The notes: generated by a model not told the origin, from the letters alone. DNA of 64,000 nt from Suttonella sp. R2A3 (GCF_021513215.1 NZ_CP090975.1:427501-491500); one strand, 5' to 3'; shown: positions 17,071 to 26,029, numbered from the stretch's first letter. Made by a program: numbers and translations.

Positions 17071-18036
17071 ATGTTAAAACCACTTGCTTTATCATTAGCC
17101 GTTGCCATTGGTAGCGCACAAGCCGCCACCACATGGAATATGGCTTCCCCTTATCCTGATGCTGAATTCCACACCCAAAACATCAAACAATTTGTCGAAG
17201 ACGTTGCCGAGAATACCAATGGAGATATTCAAATCACCCTCCATTCCGGCGCTTCACTGTATAAAGCACCGGAGATTTTTAAAGCGGTACGCTCAAACCA
17301 GATTCAACTAGGTGAGCTGCTGGTATCAAGCTTGGGTAACGACAACCCGATTTTCCAGGTAGACACCCTACCGTTTCTCGCCAGCGACTATGACGACGCA
17401 CAAAAACTTTGGGCCGCTTCTAAGCCGTATATCACCGAAGCACTCAAAGAAGAAGGCGCTATTTTGCTCTATACCACACCATGGCCAGGGCAAAACTTCT
17501 ACACCAAAGAGCCTTTGACTGATGCTGAGGGTCTCAAGGGTAAAAAAATGCGCGCCTACAACGCGATGACTTCTGAAATTGCGGCCAAACTTGACGCTGC
17601 ACCAACCACAATTGAAGTCTCTGATATTGCACAGGCATTTTCAACCGGACAGATTGACGCGATGATCACCTCGAGTGCCACCGGTGCGTCTTCTCAAGCA
17701 TGGGATTTTGTTTCAAATTACACCCGTGTAAATGCTTGGTTGCCGAAAAACATGATCTTTATTAACCAGCGCACTTGGAATCGCCTGGATGAAGCCACCC
17801 AACAAGCCATTCTTGACGCTGCAGCAGCGGCTGAAAAACGCGGTTGGGAAATGTCACAAGAGAAAAACGCGAACAGCGAGGCTATTTTGGCTGAAAACGG
17901 CATGAACGTTGCTGATGCCAGCGATGCTCTAAAAGAGAAACTTAACGACATTGGTCACGAAATGGCTGAAGCCTGGTCTGCTGAAACCGGTGAAGATGGC
18001 GCGGCTATTCTTGACGCTTATCGCAGCAATCAATAA
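17071..18036 (+). CDS. TRAP transporter substrate-binding protein (DctP family)
   Basis: Periplasmic binding protein of 321 residues with a signal peptide cleaved after SAQA (about residue 18). The family arginine and signature region GLKGKKMRAYNAMT (about 155-170) and QIDAMITSS (about 198) are present. It begins an operon running through both TRAP permeases into pxpABC. Context points to 5-oxoproline (pyroglutamate) as ligand; pyroglutamate-binding DctP proteins are known from Bordetella. Binding residues cannot be verified by eye. Confidence 0.9.
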   Translation: MLKPLALSLAVAIGSAQAATTWNMASPYPDAEFHTQNIKQFVEDVAENTNGDIQITLHSGASLYKAPEIFKAVRSNQIQLGELLVSSLGNDNPIFQVDTLPFLASDYDDAQKLWAASKPYITEALKEEGAILLYTTPWPGQNFYTKEPLTDAEGLKGKKMRAYNAMTSEIAAKLDAAPTTIEVSDIAQAFSTGQIDAMITSSATGASSQAWDFVSNYTRVNAWLPKNMIFINQRTWNRLDEATQQAILDAAAAAEKRGWEMSQEKNANSEAILAENGMNVADASDALKEKLNDIGHEMAEAWSAETGEDGAAILDAYRSNQ

Positions 18037-18039
18037 ACC

Positions 18040-18543
18040 GTGTTTAATCGCTTAAACCGCCTGCTAAATGGTCTGTACCGTTTAGCAGGCTTATGCGCTG
18101 CGCTCTCAATTATCATCGTATTTGTTTTAATTATTGCGCAAATCATTGCCCGACAACTCGATACCCATATCCCGTCATCCGGTGATTTGATTGGGTTTGC
18201 AGTGGTGTGGGCAACCTTTCTTGGCCTGCCTTATACCATGCAAGCGCGCGGACATATCCGCGTAGAGCTTTTCATTACCAGAATGCGTCGCGAACACCGT
18301 CGCTGGTTATTATTGTTAGTCGCGGCTTTTGCCTGCACGATGCTCTCGATATTTAGCTATTTTATTATTCAATTGGTCTACGAATCTTGGCACTACGGCG
18401 ATGTAACCGATGGAGAAATTGCGATGCCACTTTGGCTCATGCAGCTGCCTATGGCCGTTGGTGCGGTACTTTTCACCCTATCGATGCTCAGTGCGATGTT
18501 TGAGGATTTTTTCGCCAAACCAGCGGCAACCGAAATCACCTAA
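18040..18543 (+). CDS. TRAP transporter small permease (DctQ family)
   Basis: Four-helix membrane protein of 167 residues (segments about 12-35, 46-66, 85-110, 130-152) with the DctQ feature GHIRVELF in the second loop. It starts with GTG 3 bases after the binding-protein stop and ends 9 bases before the large permease. It joins the DctM subunit to form the sodium-driven importer. Confidence 0.9.
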   Translation: MFNRLNRLLNGLYRLAGLCAALSIIIVFVLIIAQIIARQLDTHIPSSGDLIGFAVVWATFLGLPYTMQARGHIRVELFITRMRREHRRWLLLLVAAFACTMLSIFSYFIIQLVYESWHYGDVTDGEIAMPLWLMQLPMAVGAVLFTLSMLSAMFEDFFAKPAATEIT

Positions 18544-18552
18544 GGACACCTC

Positions 18553-19860
18553 ATGGGCCATATGGAAATTGCCGCTATTTTACTGACTATCTTATTTATC
18601 AGTTTGGCCATGGGACTGTGGGTTTCTTTGGCGTTACTGCTGATGGCGGTCAGTGGTTACTGGCTGATTGATAACAGTCAATGGGGCAACATTACCGCGA
18701 CCATCAGCTGGGGCTCGATTGCCGATTGGAAGCTCGCCCCGCTACCAATGTTTATCTGGATGGGCGAAATTCTCTTTCGCTCCGGGCTGTCAAAGAACTT
18801 ATTCGACGGTTTGTCGGTATGGCTCAATCGTATTCCCGGCAAGCTATTTCACGTTAACACCTTAAGCTGTGGTATTTTTGCCGCCGTTTCCGGATCATCT
18901 GCTGCGACCGTCGCAACGGTGGGCAACATCACCTTGCCACAGCTCAAACGCTTAGGCTACCGTGAGTCGTTCGCCATTGGTGGCCTAGGCGGCTCTGGCA
19001 CGCTTGGCCTGCTCATCCCCCCATCAATCATGATGATCATTTATGGGGTGGCAGCAGAAGTTTCAGTATCGAGATTGTTTATGGCCGGCGTCCTTCCCGG
19101 GATTTTATTGATTGTCCTGTTTATGGGCTATACCGCAGTATATTGCTGGTTAAACCCCGAGGCCGTACCACAAGAAGCCAGCGAAAACGCGCAAGATAAT
19201 AAAGTCAAAGCCACCTTAAAACTCCTGCCGGTAGTATTACTGATAATCGCCGTCCTTGGCTCTATCTATACTGGGCTGGCCTCACCTATTGAAGCTTCAG
19301 GCTTAGGGGTGCTCGGCGCTTTAGTGCTCACACGTATTGAAGGCAGCTTGGATTTTGCCACTTTTTGTGAAGGCTTGATGGCCGCGGTACGCACCACAGC
19401 TATGCTGTTATTTATTATCGTCACCGCGTCTGTATTGACCAACGCGATGGGCTTTATTGGTCTGCCGCGTGCGCTCGCGAATGTCGTTGCTGATATGGAT
19501 TTATCGCTCGGTATGCTGATCGTCATGCTCACCCTGCTTTTTATTGTCTTAGGATGTTTCTTAGACGGTATTTCAGTGATTTTGCTGACTACAGCAACCA
19601 TTTTACCGATGGTGCAGGCCGCCGGTATTGATCCACTGTGGTTTGGTATCTATCTGGTGCTGGTGGTTGAAATGTCACAAATCACCCCACCAGTAGGATT
19701 TAACTTATTTGTGCTACAAAGCTTAACTGGACGAGACCTTTTACAAATTGCCCGCTACACCCTGCCATTTTTCTTACTTATGATGCTCGCGATTGTGCTA
19801 CTTTGGTTCTTCCCAGAAATTGCAACGTGGCTACCAACCACAATGACGGAGGCTCAATGA
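18553..19860 (+). CDS. TRAP transporter large permease (DctM family)
   Basis: Membrane protein of 435 residues with 11-12 hydrophobic segments. Family signatures are visible: SGSSAATVATVG (about 114-125), GGSGTLGLLIPPSI (about 147-160) and the second-repeat EMSQITPPVGFNLFVLQ (about 375-391). It forms the substrate path of the importer. The TGA stop overlaps the next start in an ATGA, coupling it to pxpA. Confidence 0.95.
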   Translation: MGHMEIAAILLTILFISLAMGLWVSLALLLMAVSGYWLIDNSQWGNITATISWGSIADWKLAPLPMFIWMGEILFRSGLSKNLFDGLSVWLNRIPGKLFHVNTLSCGIFAAVSGSSAATVATVGNITLPQLKRLGYRESFAIGGLGGSGTLGLLIPPSIMMIIYGVAAEVSVSRLFMAGVLPGILLIVLFMGYTAVYCWLNPEAVPQEASENAQDNKVKATLKLLPVVLLIIAVLGSIYTGLASPIEASGLGVLGALVLTRIEGSLDFATFCEGLMAAVRTTAMLLFIIVTASVLTNAMGFIGLPRALANVVADMDLSLGMLIVMLTLLFIVLGCFLDGISVILLTTATILPMVQAAGIDPLWFGIYLVLVVEMSQITPPVGFNLFVLQSLTGRDLLQIARYTLPFFLLMMLAIVLLWFFPEIATWLPTTMTEAQ

Positions 19861-20570
19861 CACACTGGTTACTCAACGCTGATGTTGGCGAAGGCTGTGA
19901 TGACAGCTTGGTGATGCCGTATATTGACTGCGCCAATATAGCCTGCGGTGCGCACGCAGGTGATCAAACCGTGATGCAACAAACCCTTGAGCTGGCTAAA
20001 ACCCATCAAGTGATGCCTGGTGCACATCCTGGATACCCGGACCGCGAACATTTTGGTCGTCACTCGCTCGATCTGCCGATTGCTGAACTCGAGCGCACAC
20101 TGACTGAGCAAATCACCACCCTTAGCGAGATGGCGCTCAACATCACCCATCCCCTACACTACGTCAAACCCCATGGTGCACTCAATCATGACATGCTGCA
20201 ACACGACGAGATTTTCGACACCATCTGTCGTGTGACCTATGCGCTAAGCCCTGATTTAGCGATCATGGTACCAACAAACGCGCGTCAGGATGCCCAACAA
20301 GCGATTGCCAAACGACGCGGACTGACGATTTGGTGGGAAGTTTTTGCCGATCGTGCCTATGAGCCAAGCGGCTTACTGCGTCCACGAAAGTATGATGATG
20401 CACTTCATGCCACCCCAGCGCGGATACTCTCGCAGCTTGATGAAATTACCAGCCGTGGGCAAATAACCGCTATCGATGGCACCCAATTAGACATTGCTCA
20501 CGCCAGTACCATTTGTATTCATGGGGATCATGAACCCTCTGTTCAAGCGATCGCGCAGTGGCACAACTAA
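19857..20570 (+). CDS. pxpA: 5-oxoprolinase subunit A
   Basis: LamB/YcsF-family protein of 237 residues. The N-terminal LNADVGEGCDD, ANIACGAHAGD, GAHPGYPDREHFGR and HYVKPHGALNHDM blocks are the family hallmarks, with metal-binding Asp and His. With PxpBC it hydrolyses 5-oxo-L-proline to glutamate using ATP. GGAGG at 19848-19852 fixes the ATG at 19857, which overlaps the DctM stop. Length is near the usual 244-255. Confidence 0.95.
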   Translation: MTHWLLNADVGEGCDDSLVMPYIDCANIACGAHAGDQTVMQQTLELAKTHQVMPGAHPGYPDREHFGRHSLDLPIAELERTLTEQITTLSEMALNITHPLHYVKPHGALNHDMLQHDEIFDTICRVTYALSPDLAIMVPTNARQDAQQAIAKRRGLTIWWEVFADRAYEPSGLLRPRKYDDALHATPARILSQLDEITSRGQITAIDGTQLDIAHASTICIHGDHEPSVQAIAQWHN

Positions 20571-21265
20571 CTTGGCGACGCGCCAACGAGTGCGCGCTCT
20601 TACTCTATTTACCTGAGCCTGTCACACCAACGTATCCGCTGATCTGTCGTGCCTTGCTTGAGCATTGCCGCGAGCAATACAGCGCTTCTTTGCGTGATGT
20701 CGTTCCGGCGTATCGCAGCTTGTTATTGGTCTTTGATAACCCCATCAGCGATCATGAGGGAAAGCAGATTTGCCATGCAGCGCAACAGTTTTTACACAGC
20801 CACGACCCACAAGATACCCCCCCAGAGATTACCCGTCACACCATCGAAGTATGCTATGACGAATCTTTAGCCCCTGATTTAGCAACACTTGCACAAACCC
20901 ACGACTTAAGCACCGATCAAGTTATCGCCAAGCATAGTGCGCAAAGCTACCAAGTATGCTGCCTAGGGTTTATTCCCGGATTTGCCTTTCTTGGTTATGT
21001 CGATGAAGCGATAGCCACCCCAAGACACCAAAACCCACGCGCAAAGGTTGCTGCCGGTAGCGTGGGGATTGCCGGCCGTCAAACCGGTATTTACCCTGCA
21101 GACTCACCTGGTGGCTGGCAAATCATTGGCCGCTGCCCAGAGCTGCTCTACGATCCGCAGCAGGAGCTATATTCACGCTTTGCTATTGGTGATGAAGTAC
21201 GCTTCCAGCCAATCAGTATCGATGAATTTCACGCGTGGCAGGACAACGAGGCTAGCGCTTCATGA
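20558..21265 (+). CDS. pxpB: 5-oxoprolinase subunit B (KipI-like)
   Basis: Protein of 235 residues, first half of the allophanate hydrolase-like module. The conserved YQVCCLGFIPGFAFLGYVD and the VAAGSVGIAGRQTGIYPADSPGGWQIIG region (about 165-195) mark the family; a His in that core is replaced by other residues relative to some homologues. It starts with GTG inside the end of pxpA and overlaps pxpC by ATGA. Acts with PxpC on 5-oxoproline. Confidence 0.93.
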   Translation: MAQLTWRRANECALLLYLPEPVTPTYPLICRALLEHCREQYSASLRDVVPAYRSLLLVFDNPISDHEGKQICHAAQQFLHSHDPQDTPPEITRHTIEVCYDESLAPDLATLAQTHDLSTDQVIAKHSAQSYQVCCLGFIPGFAFLGYVDEAIATPRHQNPRAKVAAGSVGIAGRQTGIYPADSPGGWQIIGRCPELLYDPQQELYSRFAIGDEVRFQPISIDEFHAWQDNEASAS

Positions 21266-22137
21266 ATCCAAATCAAGCACAACCTATCTTGCGCGTGATT
21301 CGAGCAGCCCCGCTTACCCAGCTTCAAGATGGTGGTCGTTTTGGTGCGCTGCATTTAGGCTTTAGCCATAGCGGCCCGATGGACAGTCGCGCCTTTACCC
21401 ATAATTACCAACTGCTTGATGATAATGAACACGCCGCGCAAGTTGAAATCGCTCTAGGCGGATTGATGCTTGAGGTGTTAGCTGACTGTACCATTGCCAT
21501 CAGTGGCGCGTATATGAAGCCTACGCTCGATAACAAACCTTTAACCAATTATTGCGCCCATAATCTCAAGCAAGGCCAACGGCTACAGTTCGCCTTTGCT
21601 AAGTACGGTATCTACGCTTATTTAGCGGTTAAAGGTGGCTTTGCTGGTAAAGCTTTTCTAGAGAGTTATGCCACCACCGATCGCTTAGGGATTAGCGCAC
21701 AAACCATTGGTGACGGCAGCATTCTATCTGCTCAAGCAATAACGCAAATCAGTGAACCCCGCGGGGTATCGCGTGGGAATATTGATACCCTACAACAGCA
21801 CACACTCGATGTTATCCCAGCCTACCAGTACGACAATTTTAGTCTGGAGATGCACGAACTTTTTACTGCGCAAGATTATCAAATACAGGCCGGAGACCGT
21901 ATGGGGACGCGCTTACGAGCTGAAGAAGCGTTATCTTTTACCGGCGGTGAACTACTCTCAGAAGGTCTACTGCCTGGCGCAATCCAGATCACCAATGAAG
22001 GACAACCGATTGTGTTACAACAAGACGCGCAATCGCTCGGTGGCTACCCTAAAATTGGCGCGCTTAGCGAGAGCAGTCGCTGTGCATTAGCGCAAAGCAA
22101 GCCCGGCGACACGGTTCGTTTTCGCTTTCTAAGCTAA
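21262..22137 (+). CDS. pxpC: 5-oxoprolinase subunit C (KipA-like)
   Basis: Protein of 291 residues of the biotin-dependent carboxylase-like / allophanate hydrolase subunit 2 family. Motifs: TQLQDGGRFGALHLGFSHSGPMD at the N-terminus, AYLAVKGGF near 115, GDRMGTRL near 212 and the terminal LGGYPKIGALSESSRCALAQ. It completes the 5-oxoprolinase and is the last gene of the plus-strand operon. A 9-bp hairpin follows. Confidence 0.95.
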   Translation: MNPNQAQPILRVIRAAPLTQLQDGGRFGALHLGFSHSGPMDSRAFTHNYQLLDDNEHAAQVEIALGGLMLEVLADCTIAISGAYMKPTLDNKPLTNYCAHNLKQGQRLQFAFAKYGIYAYLAVKGGFAGKAFLESYATTDRLGISAQTIGDGSILSAQAITQISEPRGVSRGNIDTLQQHTLDVIPAYQYDNFSLEMHELFTAQDYQIQAGDRMGTRLRAEEALSFTGGELLSEGLLPGAIQITNEGQPIVLQQDAQSLGGYPKIGALSESSRCALAQSKPGDTVRFRFLS

Positions 22138-22148
22138 GCATATGAAAA

Positions 22149-22173
22149 GTGCGGTGGTTTAACGCCACCGCAC
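22149..22173. terminator. Hairpin between convergent pxpC and fadD
   Basis: A perfect 9-bp stem GTGCGGTGG (22149-22157) and CCACCGCAC (22165-22173) closes a TTTAACG loop. It lies between convergent genes, which suits a bidirectional terminator. The left side begins with AAAA; there is no strong T run on either side. Confidence 0.5.
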
Positions 22174-22198
22174 CATTCAAGATTAACCAATCGATTGA

Positions 22199-23908
22199 TC
22201 AATCGTTATCTTGTGGATCAAGCTCCGGTAATTTACGACGTAAGATCTTACCCACATTGGATTTTGGTAGCTCGTCACAGAACTGATAAAACTTCGGACG
22301 TTTATAGCCGGTTAAATTTTCCTTGGCAAATTTACGTAATTCTTCTTCGCTGACTTTCTTGCCTTTTTTCAAGACGATATAAGCCTTAACCACCTCACCA
22401 GATTCTTCTGATGGTACGCCAATACAACCGACTTCAAGCACTGCCGGATGCTCCATAATCACGCCTTCCACTTCTGTTGGATAGACGTTAAAGCCAGAAA
22501 CCAGAATCATATCTTTCTTACGGTCAACAATCTTGAAGAAGCCGGTTTCATCCATCTGCGCCATATCGCCAGTTTTAAACCAGCCTTCTTCGGTAATCGC
22601 CGTTTTGTTTTCTTCTGGCTGATTCCAATACCCTTTCATCACTTGTGGTCCACGCACCCACATTTCACCTGGTGTATCAACGCCGACCACTTCACCATCT
22701 TCATCACACAGCATCACTTCGGTTGACGGCATCGGATAGCCAATACCATTCGTAAACCCATCGGCGTAAAGCCAGTTCACACAAACAATGGGGGAGGTTT
22801 CAGTGAGGCCGTAACCTTCAATAATCACATTACCGGTCACCGCCTGCCATTCTTCAGAAACCACTTTTTCCAGTGGCATCCCGCCAGAAATCACAAATTT
22901 TAAATCTGAGAAATCCAAGCGATCAAAACCATCCGTATTGAGTAGCCCTTTAAATAGGGTATTCACCCCAGTGGTCACCGCTGGTGGATATTTGGCCAAG
23001 AGTTTAACAAACGATTTCATGTCTCTTGGATTGGTCACTAGCACGCTGTGCATCCCTTTACTCGGGAACAATAAGCAATTGACTGTACAGCAGAAAATAT
23101 GATAAAGCGGCAATGCGGTAATCATAATCAAGCCAGATTCTTTTACTTCCTCGCCGACCCATAAATTCACTTGCTCAACGTTGGCGAGAATATTTTTATG
23201 GGTGAGCATTGCCCCCTTGGCAACACCCGTCGTTCCACCGGTATATTGCAGCATCGCCACGTCATCAAGCGTCATTTCGACGCGTTTTAATTCAAGCGAT
23301 TTACCCTTACTGACCACGTCGCTATAGTTCAGCGCACCGGCTAAATAATAATTAGGGACTAATTTTTTAATGTAGCGAATCGCAAAATTCAGCGCCATGC
23401 CTTTGAAAAAACCGAGTTCATCGCCAAATTTGGTAACGATAATATCTTCGATTTCTGGTAACTGATTGCGCGCATCGGCTAAAGTGTGGGCGAAGTTCTC
23501 AGCGATCACTATCCCTTTAACTTGCGCATCATGCAGTTGATGCTCTAATTCACGTGCAGTATAGAGTGGATTCACATTCACTACCACCAAACCCGCTAAC
23601 TGGCAGCCATAAAAGCACACCGGATATTGCAATAAATTCGGCATCATTAAGGCAATACGATCGCCCTTCTTATAGCCTAACTCGTGCTGCAAGTAAGCGG
23701 CAAACGCATGGGCTCGCTCGCTCACCTGACGAAAAGTCAGTGTAGTGCCAAAGTTGGTATAACTTGGTTCATCCGCATATTCGACAAATACTGCTTGTAA
23801 GTAGTCAGCAAGATTTTGATGATGAAATGATTCGATTTCAGCGGGACGCCCTGGTGGATAATGCTCTAGCCATGGTCTGTCTAAAGAGGTCAAGCTTACT
23901 TCACTCAT
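22199..23908 (-). CDS. fadD: Long-chain fatty acid-CoA ligase
   Basis: AMP-forming acyl-CoA synthetase of 569 residues. The P-loop-like YTGGTTGVAKGAML (about 213-226), EGYGLTETSPIV (about 365-376), GDMAQMDETGF and the FACS signature with DRKKDMILVSGFNVYP (about 463-478) are all present; a C-terminal Lys lies in KSNVGKILRR. It activates exogenous fatty acids for phospholipid synthesis or beta-oxidation. AAAGGA before the ATG supports the start. Monocistronic between convergent and divergent neighbours. Confidence 0.95.
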   Translation of the reverse strand: MSEVSLTSLDRPWLEHYPPGRPAEIESFHHQNLADYLQAVFVEYADEPSYTNFGTTLTFRQVSERAHAFAAYLQHELGYKKGDRIALMMPNLLQYPVCFYGCQLAGLVVVNVNPLYTARELEHQLHDAQVKGIVIAENFAHTLADARNQLPEIEDIIVTKFGDELGFFKGMALNFAIRYIKKLVPNYYLAGALNYSDVVSKGKSLELKRVEMTLDDVAMLQYTGGTTGVAKGAMLTHKNILANVEQVNLWVGEEVKESGLIMITALPLYHIFCCTVNCLLFPSKGMHSVLVTNPRDMKSFVKLLAKYPPAVTTGVNTLFKGLLNTDGFDRLDFSDLKFVISGGMPLEKVVSEEWQAVTGNVIIEGYGLTETSPIVCVNWLYADGFTNGIGYPMPSTEVMLCDEDGEVVGVDTPGEMWVRGPQVMKGYWNQPEENKTAITEEGWFKTGDMAQMDETGFFKIVDRKKDMILVSGFNVYPTEVEGVIMEHPAVLEVGCIGVPSEESGEVVKAYIVLKKGKKVSEEELRKFAKENLTGYKRPKFYQFCDELPKSNVGKILRRKLPELDPQDND

Positions 23909-24107
23909 GCGTGTTCCTTTTATTTCAGTGTATCTTGTCGCCGATGCTTATCAAGCACCAACCTATTCGTTAGTCTGTTTTGCGAGTAAAAAAGATATTA
24001 TCTATATCTTAGCAAACGATTGTAAGACGAATTCAACTTCAAATAAAGCCCAACTTTAGTATCATGAACTGTTTTTAGAAGTCAGTGCCCCTTAAAAGAA
24101 GTATTTT

Positions 24108-24584
24108 ATGATTAACGAACAACAATTCAAACAAACGATGGCGCTTTTCGCCAGCGGTGTGACAGTGATTACCTGGCATGAAGGAAATCAAACTCAAGGC
24201 ATTACGGTGAGTTCCTTCGCTTCGCTGTCGCTGAACCCACCTTTGGTTTTATTTTGTATTGATCACAACGCCTATATTTTTCCTGAAATCAGCATGCAAA
24301 ACCATGTCGGCTTGAGCATTCTCTCTGCCGAACAAACCGACATCGCCTATCGCTTTGCCGGCCCGGACCGCACTAATTTAGAGTCCATCATTCATCAGCG
24401 TAACGAACAATCGTGTCCGATGATTGAACACGCCCAGGCAACAATGCTGCTTAAAATCCGCGAACAAATCGCCCAAGGCGATCATGATATTTTTATCGCA
24501 GAAGTCATCAGTAGCGAAGTCGATACTTCACGCCAACCGCTGCTTTATTACAATGGACGGATCAGCGATAACGCGGCCTTATAA
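24108..24584 (+). CDS. Flavin reductase-like domain protein
   Basis: FMN-binding split-barrel protein of 158 residues. FASGVTVITW (residues 14-23), GITVSSFASLSLNPPLVLFCID (about 31-52) and the late ISDNAAL are typical of flavin reductases (HpaC/RutF/NtaB type) that supply reduced flavin to monooxygenases. No monooxygenase gene is nearby. The next gene begins 2 bases after its stop, so the two are coupled. Confidence 0.85.
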   Translation: MINEQQFKQTMALFASGVTVITWHEGNQTQGITVSSFASLSLNPPLVLFCIDHNAYIFPEISMQNHVGLSILSAEQTDIAYRFAGPDRTNLESIIHQRNEQSCPMIEHAQATMLLKIREQIAQGDHDIFIAEVISSEVDTSRQPLLYYNGRISDNAAL

Positions 24585-24586
24585 GC

Positions 24587-25477
24587 ATGCTCGATTTTCT
24601 TGCCCATATTGAATCCGCCAACAATGCGCGTTTAGATGATTATGCGCCTTTTGTGATTGACGGCTGCGCGGTTGGCTTAATACATCACACCAATGTCGTT
24701 CGGCTTAATGAGCAAGGCTTAGCGCTTGATGTGCAAGAAAACGCTTACCACTGGGACTATGATGGAGATTGTCAAACGCGTAGCGCCTATTTAAACGACA
24801 TCATTCTCTCGCTAGCCACAGAAGGTTTTGTTCCCGGTTGGCGAGGCGAACAGTATGCACTGAGTCGTGATTTTTACGCCCCACCTAAAGCGTTGATCGA
24901 GCGCGCTTCGATGCCTATTTTTGGCGCCTGTGGCTATGGCGTGCATGTAAACGGACTCACCAAAAAACAGGGCAAAACCCACCTATGGATCGCTAAACGC
25001 GCTGATGACAAACCCACCGACCCGGGCAAACTCGATCAAATTGCCGCTGGGGGCATCCCGCATGGCATCGATGTATTTGCCAATATGCAAAAAGAGTGCG
25101 ACGAAGAGGCGTCCATCCCTCTATCACTTAGCGAAACCGCGACTGCGGTGAGTATGAGTAGCTATTTTTATGCGGTAGAAAATGGCATCCGCGCGGATCA
25201 ACTCTTCAATTACGACCTCTGGTTACCAGAAAGCTTCATCCCGCATAACCAAGATGGCGAAGTGGCTTCTTTTGACTGTTTGCCGCTTGAAGAGGTGATG
25301 GAACTAGTCTCACGCACCGATCAGTTCAAATTTAACGCCAATATTGTACTCATTGATCTCTTTATCCGTCATGGCCTGATCACCCCCGAGCACCAACAAT
25401 ACGAACAAATTTGCGCACAACTCAACCATCGTGAAGCAATACTTTGTGCGCGTTTTCCTGTGTTTACGAAAAAATAG
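24587..25477 (+). CDS. DUF4743 / Nudix hydrolase family protein
   Basis: Protein of 296 residues: an N-terminal DUF4743-like half (about 1-115) and a Nudix fold after GACGYGVHVNG. The Nudix box is degenerate (GGIPHGIDVFANMQ then KECDEEASI), with Lys for the first Arg but the EE pair kept. The group is related to the Nudix domain joined to thiamine pyrophosphokinase in fungi and plants, acting on damaged thiamine phosphates in some members; this function is known only for relatives. It starts 2 bases after the flavin reductase gene. Confidence 0.8.
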   Translation: MLDFLAHIESANNARLDDYAPFVIDGCAVGLIHHTNVVRLNEQGLALDVQENAYHWDYDGDCQTRSAYLNDIILSLATEGFVPGWRGEQYALSRDFYAPPKALIERASMPIFGACGYGVHVNGLTKKQGKTHLWIAKRADDKPTDPGKLDQIAAGGIPHGIDVFANMQKECDEEASIPLSLSETATAVSMSSYFYAVENGIRADQLFNYDLWLPESFIPHNQDGEVASFDCLPLEEVMELVSRTDQFKFNANIVLIDLFIRHGLITPEHQQYEQICAQLNHREAILCARFPVFTKK

Positions 25478-25498
25478 CATTTTTTTTTAACAAAAAGC

Positions 25499-25526
25499 TT
25501 GCATCATCATCTAGAGCATTTATAAT
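25499..25526 (+). promoter_or_regulatory. Sigma-70 promoter of tRNA-Lys
   Basis: TTGCAT (25499-25504), 16-base spacer, perfect TATAAT (25521-25526), then GTGCGCC as a GC-rich discriminator typical of stable RNA genes. The tRNA begins 21 bases after the -10 box. Confidence 0.8.
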
Positions 25527-25546
25527 GTGCGCCTTCCAACACAGAT

Positions 25547-25621
25547 GGGTTGTTAGCTCAGTGGTAGAGCAGTTGGCTTTTAACCAATTGGTCGAAGGTT
25601 CGAATCCTTCACAACCCACCA
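25547..25621 (+). tRNA. tRNA-Lys (anticodon TTT)
   Basis: Complete cloverleaf of 75 bases including encoded CCA (25619-25621). The acceptor is GGGTTGT/ACAACCC, the D-arm GCTCAGTGGTAGAGC, the anticodon loop CTTTTAA on stem TTGG/CCAA, and the T-arm GAAGG-TTCGAAT-CCTTC (25594-25610). It closely resembles other gammaproteobacterial tRNA-Lys. Its 3' half is repeated three more times immediately downstream. Confidence 0.97.
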
Positions 25622-25678
25622 TCTCCCTCTTCTTATCCAAACCAAGTAGCCTGATTCATTATTTGCACATTTAGCCTT

Positions 25679-26029
25679 GGCTTTTAACCCTTGATCAATA
25701 TGGGCTCGAAGGTTCGAATCCTTCACAACCCACCATCTCCCCCTTCTTATCTAAACCAAGTAGCCTGATTCATTATTTGCGCATTTAGCCTTGGCTTTTA
25801 ACCCTTGATCAATATGGGCTCGAAGGTTCGAATCCTTCACAACCCACCATCTTCCCCCTCTTATCCAAACCAAGTAGCCTGATTCATTATTTGCGCATTT
25901 AGCCTTGGCTTTTAACCCTTGATCAATATGGGCTCGAAGGTTCGAATCCTTCACAACCCACCATCTTCCCCCTCTTATCCAAACCAAGTAGCCTGATTCA
26001 TTATTTGCACATTTAGCCTTGGCTTTTAA
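25679..26029 (+). repeat. Three 114-bp tandem repeats carrying the tRNA-Lys 3' half
   Basis: Units at 25679-25792, 25793-25906 and 25907-26020, then a 9-base start of a fourth (26021-26029). Each unit is GGCTTTTAACC (anticodon-loop segment), a 16-base insert with the palindrome TTGATCAA, the full T-arm hairpin and acceptor 3' strand with CCA, and about 56 bases of spacer ending in AGCCTT. The tRNA plus its trailer (25575-25678) is the founder: identical layout except AATTGG in place of the 16-base insert. Units differ by only a few bases. The layout recalls the 3' tRNA-Tyr repeats after E. coli tyrT that yield rtT RNA. Confidence 0.92.

Noticed and set aside
22147-22155. AAGTGCGGT, the Haemophilus uptake signal core
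   Set aside because: Noticed only once, inside a hairpin, and not found repeatedly while reading. About one chance hit is expected for a 9-mer in a window this size on two strands.
25679-26029. CRISPR array
   Set aside because: Units are contiguous with no unique spacers, and they contain tRNA sequence.
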